Made by a program: the position numbers and the translations under genes
Assembly: GCF_019801015.1 (NCBI RefSeq)
Contig: NZ_JAHVJZ010000013.1
Location: forward strand, 1 to 61,892
Direction of reading: 5' to 3'
From: Marinobacter nauticus
GTDB taxonomy: Bacteria; Pseudomonadota; Gammaproteobacteria; Enterobacterales; Shewanellaceae
DNA length: 61,892 nt
The notes under the pieces: generated by a model
The model's input: only the letters and a program-made list of their open reading frames with translations
Database searches by the model: none
What the model was told of the DNA's origin: nothing
Part shown: piece by piece, positions 57,351-61,892 of the stretch
Layout of the letters: every line of letters begins with the position of its first letter
Position numbering within the stretch: the stretch's first letter is position 1

Positions 57351-57917
57351 ATGTCCAAGATTGACCAACAGCTGTTCACGACCCACGAACATGCTTTAGA
57401 GCGGGAATACGGCGTTTGTCCCGAATGCGGGAGTGAGTTGCTTGTGCGTCATGGGAAGCATGGCCCGTTCCTCGGCTGCCAAAGCTATCCGGCTTGCGAA
57501 TATCACCGTCCCCTGGTGGAGAAACACAACGTTGAGGCAGAGTTGCTGGAAGGCACCGAGTGCCCCCAGTGTGCGAAGCCGCTGGCGTTAAAATCCGGCC
57601 GCTATGGGTTTTATATCGGCTGCAGTGGCTTCCCGGAATGCGACTACATCGCCAAAGATGAGCCGGAACAGCCCGCTGGTACGGTCGCCTGCCCCAGTTG
57701 CCAAAGTGGTGAGTTGGTTGAGCGCACCAATCGCTTTGGCAAGAAGTTCTACGCCTGCAGCGGTTACCCCAAATGCAAATACCTGCTGAATGCACCGCCG
57801 GTGGCGACGTCCTGTCCGGACTGCGGTTGGCCGGTGCTGGTGGAAAAAACTGCACGTGGACAGAAACGCCACGCCTGCCCTCAACGCTCATGTAAATATC
57901 AATCAGAACCGATATAA
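57351..57917 (+). CDS. yrdD: Topoisomerase-type zinc-ribbon protein YrdD
   Basis: 188 residues made almost wholly of four zinc-finger units like those at the C-terminus of DNA topoisomerase I, each starting CPxC (CPEC, CPQC, CPSC, CPDC) and three carrying GPFLGC/GFYIGC/KFYACS-type centres. No catalytic topoisomerase domain is present. It probably binds single-stranded DNA; the function is not established. Start at 57351 chosen for GGAAAGGG upstream. First of the yrdD-tsaC-hemF row. Confidence 0.9.
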   Translation: MSKIDQQLFTTHEHALEREYGVCPECGSELLVRHGKHGPFLGCQSYPACEYHRPLVEKHNVEAELLEGTECPQCAKPLALKSGRYGFYIGCSGFPECDYIAKDEPEQPAGTVACPSCQSGELVERTNRFGKKFYACSGYPKCKYLLNAPPVATSCPDCGWPVLVEKTARGQKRHACPQRSCKYQSEPI

Positions 57918-58046
57918 TTCGCGCGGCGAAGGCACGGTTTCTGTGAGCGAAAGCGTGTTGGAATCCGCGACAGCATGGATTGGCAAAGTGCTTGAGAGCG
58001 CGCTGTCTGTGTTGTAAGCCAAACTCACTGGCGATAGGAGGTTTTG

Positions 58047-59990
<1,944 letters not shown>

Positions 59991-60021
59991 CTTCTTCTTC
60001 CTAAAGCAGTCAGGCAGGTCC

Positions 60022-60846
60022 ATGGATCACTACGCGGTGTTTGGTCACCCCATTGCCCACAGCCAGTCCCCCTTTATTCATCAGACGTTCGCTGACCAAA
60101 CCGGCCAGTTGCTGACGTATCGCGCCATCCTAGCACCCCTGGATGGCTTCGCCGAAACCGTGCAGAGATTTCGCGCGGAAGGTGGAATGGGCGCAAATGT
60201 CACATTGCCATTTAAAGAGCAGGCGTTTGCCCTGTGCGAAGAGCTGACACCTCGTGCCCGTCTGGCCGGCGCCGTGAACACGCTCCACTGGCAGGCAGAC
60301 GGTAAATTGGTGGGGGACAACACCGACGGTGCCGGGCTGGTGGCCGACCTGCAGCAGCATGGTGTCAGCCTGACGGGGTTGCGCATACTGATGCTGGGTG
60401 CTGGCGGTGCGGTGCGGGGTGTGTTGGAGCCAGTCCTGGCCTGCCAGCCGGCGCAGCTGGTGATCGCCAATCGAACCGCAAGCAAAGCGACGGCCCTGGC
60501 TGCCGACTTTGGTCATCTGGGCAATGTCACTGGGGTCGGGCTGGATGGTATTGGGTCAGGCTTCGATCTGATCATCAATGGCACCTCCGCCTCCTTGTCT
60601 GGTGATCTGCCTCCATTGCCGGAAGGGTGCCTGGTTAAAGAAGGGATCACCTATGATATGGCTTATGGGGTTCATGCCACGCCGTTTCAGCTTTGGGGAG
60701 AGCGGCATGGCGGGCGTCTTAATCTCGCGGGGCTGGGTATGCTGGTAAACCAGGCTGCAGAGAGCTTTGCCCGCTGGCGTGGTGTTCGTCCGGAGATTGA
60801 GCCGGTACGGGCCGCACTGCTGGCGCGACTGGAGGCAAAACAATGA
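60022..60846 (+). CDS. aroE: Shikimate dehydrogenase
   Basis: NADPH-dependent step of aromatic amino-acid synthesis. 274 residues from [20 protein letters not shown]. The catalytic Lys is in [11 protein letters not shown] and Asp in GDNTDGAGL; the NADP loop is [11 protein letters not shown], and NRTASKA follows. The open frame to 59956 runs over the globin start and is not conserved. Overlaps yrdB by 4 bp. Confidence 0.98.
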   Translation: MDHYAVFGHPIAHSQSPFIHQTFADQTGQLLTYRAILAPLDGFAETVQRFRAEGGMGANVTLPFKEQAFALCEELTPRARLAGAVNTLHWQADGKLVGDNTDGAGLVADLQQHGVSLTGLRILMLGAGGAVRGVLEPVLACQPAQLVIANRTASKATALAADFGHLGNVTGVGLDGIGSGFDLIINGTSASLSGDLPPLPEGCLVKEGITYDMAYGVHATPFQLWGERHGGRLNLAGLGMLVNQAAESFARWRGVRPEIEPVRAALLARLEAKQ

Positions 60847-61118
60847 ATCAACAGATCCTGTTTAACGATCATGTCGAGATCGACTGGGACCAGGGGTGGG
60901 CTAAGTTTCATGCCATGGTGGCGGGACAGCAGGTGCCTTGCCTGGTCGGATTAAACGTTCTGGCTAATAAACTGGACAGCACCCTTACCAGTGCAGAAGA
61001 AGCCGCAGCCGCATTTGAACAGCTGCGGTTTGATCTGGAATCGGAGGCTGAAACGCTGATTGAAGATGAAGCGTACGATGCCCAGGGACGAATTTGGCTG
61101 GGCCACCCTCCGATGTGA
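60843..61118 (+). CDS. yrdB: DUF1488 protein YrdB
   Basis: 91-residue acidic protein of unknown function, family partner of aroE in enterobacteria and relatives. Recognisable by the start [22 protein letters not shown] block and the acidic C-terminal helix. Coupled to aroE by ATGA overlap. Confidence 0.9.
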   Translation: MNQQILFNDHVEIDWDQGWAKFHAMVAGQQVPCLVGLNVLANKLDSTLTSAEEAAAAFEQLRFDLESEAETLIEDEAYDAQGRIWLGHPPM

Positions 61119-61119
61119 A

Positions 61120-61656
61120 TCAGCCTTGTTCCGCCAGATACCGATCTTTCAGCCGTACGTAATGTGCGGCTGATTCTTTCAAAAAGGCCTTCTCGTCATC
61201 CGTCAGTGGTCGCACCGCTTTGACCGGGCTGCCAACATAAAGGAAGCCACTCTCTAATCGTTTCCCCGGAGGCACCAAAGCGCCAGCGCCGATGATGACC
61301 TCATCTTCGACCACCACGCCGTCGAGCACGATGGCGCCCATCCCGACCAGCACCCGATCGCCAATCACGCAACCGTGCAGCATCGCCTTATGCCCCACCG
61401 TAACGTCCTCGCCGATGATCAGTGGGAAGCCCTCCGGGTGGCCATTACCCGGTCGGGAGACATGAAGCACTGAGCCGTCCTGAACATTGGTACGTGCACC
61501 AATCCGGATATAGTTAACGTCACCTCGCGCAGCGACCAGAGGCCAGATGCTGCTGTCCTGTCCTAGAGTAATGTCGCCATAAAGCACGGCACTGCCCTCA
61601 ATAAAGACGCCGTCAGCCAGTATCGGTGTTGATTCCATATGGGGAAATAGGGACAT
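61120..61656 (-). CDS. yrdA: Gamma-carbonic anhydrase-like protein YrdA
   Basis: 178 residues from MSLFPHMEST (AGGAGC before the ATG at 61656; the frame is open to 61719). Left-handed beta-helix of hexapeptide repeats with the three metal-binding histidines in VLHVSRPG, TVGHKAMLHG. The physiological reaction of YrdA is not firmly known. It ends 1 bp past the yrdB stop, convergent, and borders the right-hand rrn promoter. Confidence 0.94.
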   Translation of the reverse strand: MSLFPHMESTPILADGVFIEGSAVLYGDITLGQDSSIWPLVAARGDVNYIRIGARTNVQDGSVLHVSRPGNGHPEGFPLIIGEDVTVGHKAMLHGCVIGDRVLVGMGAIVLDGVVVEDEVIIGAGALVPPGKRLESGFLYVGSPVKAVRPLTDDEKAFLKESAAHYVRLKDRYLAEQG

Positions 61657-61764
61657 GCTAAAGCTCCTGAGGTCCAAATTTGACGCCATTATACCCAGCG
61701 TTGTCGGCCTTTTATGCATGTTGGCGATTAATAGAGCGATCGGGTTCGATCTTCGGAAAAAGCC

Positions 61765-61792
61765 TTGCGCCCCAAAAATCCCTCCCTATAAT
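61765..61792 (+). promoter_or_regulatory. rrn P1-type promoter firing out of the right end
   Basis: -35 TTGCGC (61765-61770), 16-bp spacer, -10 TATAAT (61787-61792), then the GC-rich GCGCCC discriminator. Same spacing and leader motifs as the minus-strand promoter at 110-137. The rRNA genes lie beyond the window. Confidence 0.82.
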
Positions 61793-61884
61793 GCGCCCTC
61801 ACGTTGACGGGGAACGGAGCCAAACGGCACCGAGGCCTGGTTAACACGGCAGCAGCCGCTCAGAAAACTTCATCAAAAAAGGGC

Positions 61885-61890
61885 TTGACC
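61885..61890 (+). promoter_or_regulatory. Possible rrn P2 -35 box (rest outside the window)
   Basis: TTGACC, 98 bp after the P1 -10, after an A/T-rich stretch. The -10 would be past the window end. Confidence 0.5.
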
Positions 61891-61892
61891 CG

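Overview
The window is about 62 kb of chromosome around the replication origin of a gammaproteobacterium. Gene order and protein sequences point to the order Alteromonadales. A Ferrimonas- or Shewanella-like marine bacterium fits best; this is inferred from sequence similarity by eye, not from a database search. G+C is moderately high. Almost everything is housekeeping, coding density is high, and I saw no insertion sequence, prophage, CRISPR array or tRNA gene.

Both ends lie in ribosomal RNA operon leaders. An rrn P1-type promoter on the minus strand (110-137) fires out of the left end, and a matching one on the plus strand (61765-61792) fires out of the right end, each followed about 100 bp later by a second -35-like box. 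The block is therefore an inter-rrn segment with oriC inside and both rRNA operons transcribed away from it.

Left of oriC, mostly minus strand: ccoG (cbb3 oxidase assembly), a DeoR-family regulator with glmS, glmU, a plus-strand DMT exporter, the nine-gene atp operon with its own promoter and a terminator-like leader hairpin, then parB, parA, rsmG and mnmG. oriC occupies the mnmG-mioC gap (18420-18844), with an AT-rich unwinding region, DnaA boxes and about 20 GATC sites. From there to 23.2 kb the minus-strand block mioC, mnmE, yidC, yidD, rnpA, rpmH reads toward oriC. A second GATC-rich control region (23213-23641) separates rpmH from the divergent dnaA-dnaN-recF-gyrB operon.

Right of gyrB: guaC, glyQS, tag, a large exported TolB-propeller/amidohydrolase, tusA and fadBA with a PsrA-like operator. 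Next come pepQ-yigZ, then a mirrored potassium-uptake and haem region (trkH-hemG, an ArsR/BigR-type regulator, a second hemG, a second trkH, trkA). The last stretch holds def-fmt-rsmB-trkA, a LysM protein with dprA and smg, an M9 collagenase-like lipoprotein, and yrdD-tsaC-hemF, a truncated haemoglobin, aroE-yrdB and yrdA.

Three parS-type sites (27156, 29718, 36054) lie 8 to 17 kb right of oriC and pair with parAB 3 kb to its left, giving a complete origin-segregation module. The least ordinary features are these parS sites (two inside genes), the inverted-repeat array upstream of dnaA, the hairpin in the atp leader, the double hemG/trkH locus with a probable persulfide-sensing regulator, and the Asp in place of the catalytic Glu in Tag.
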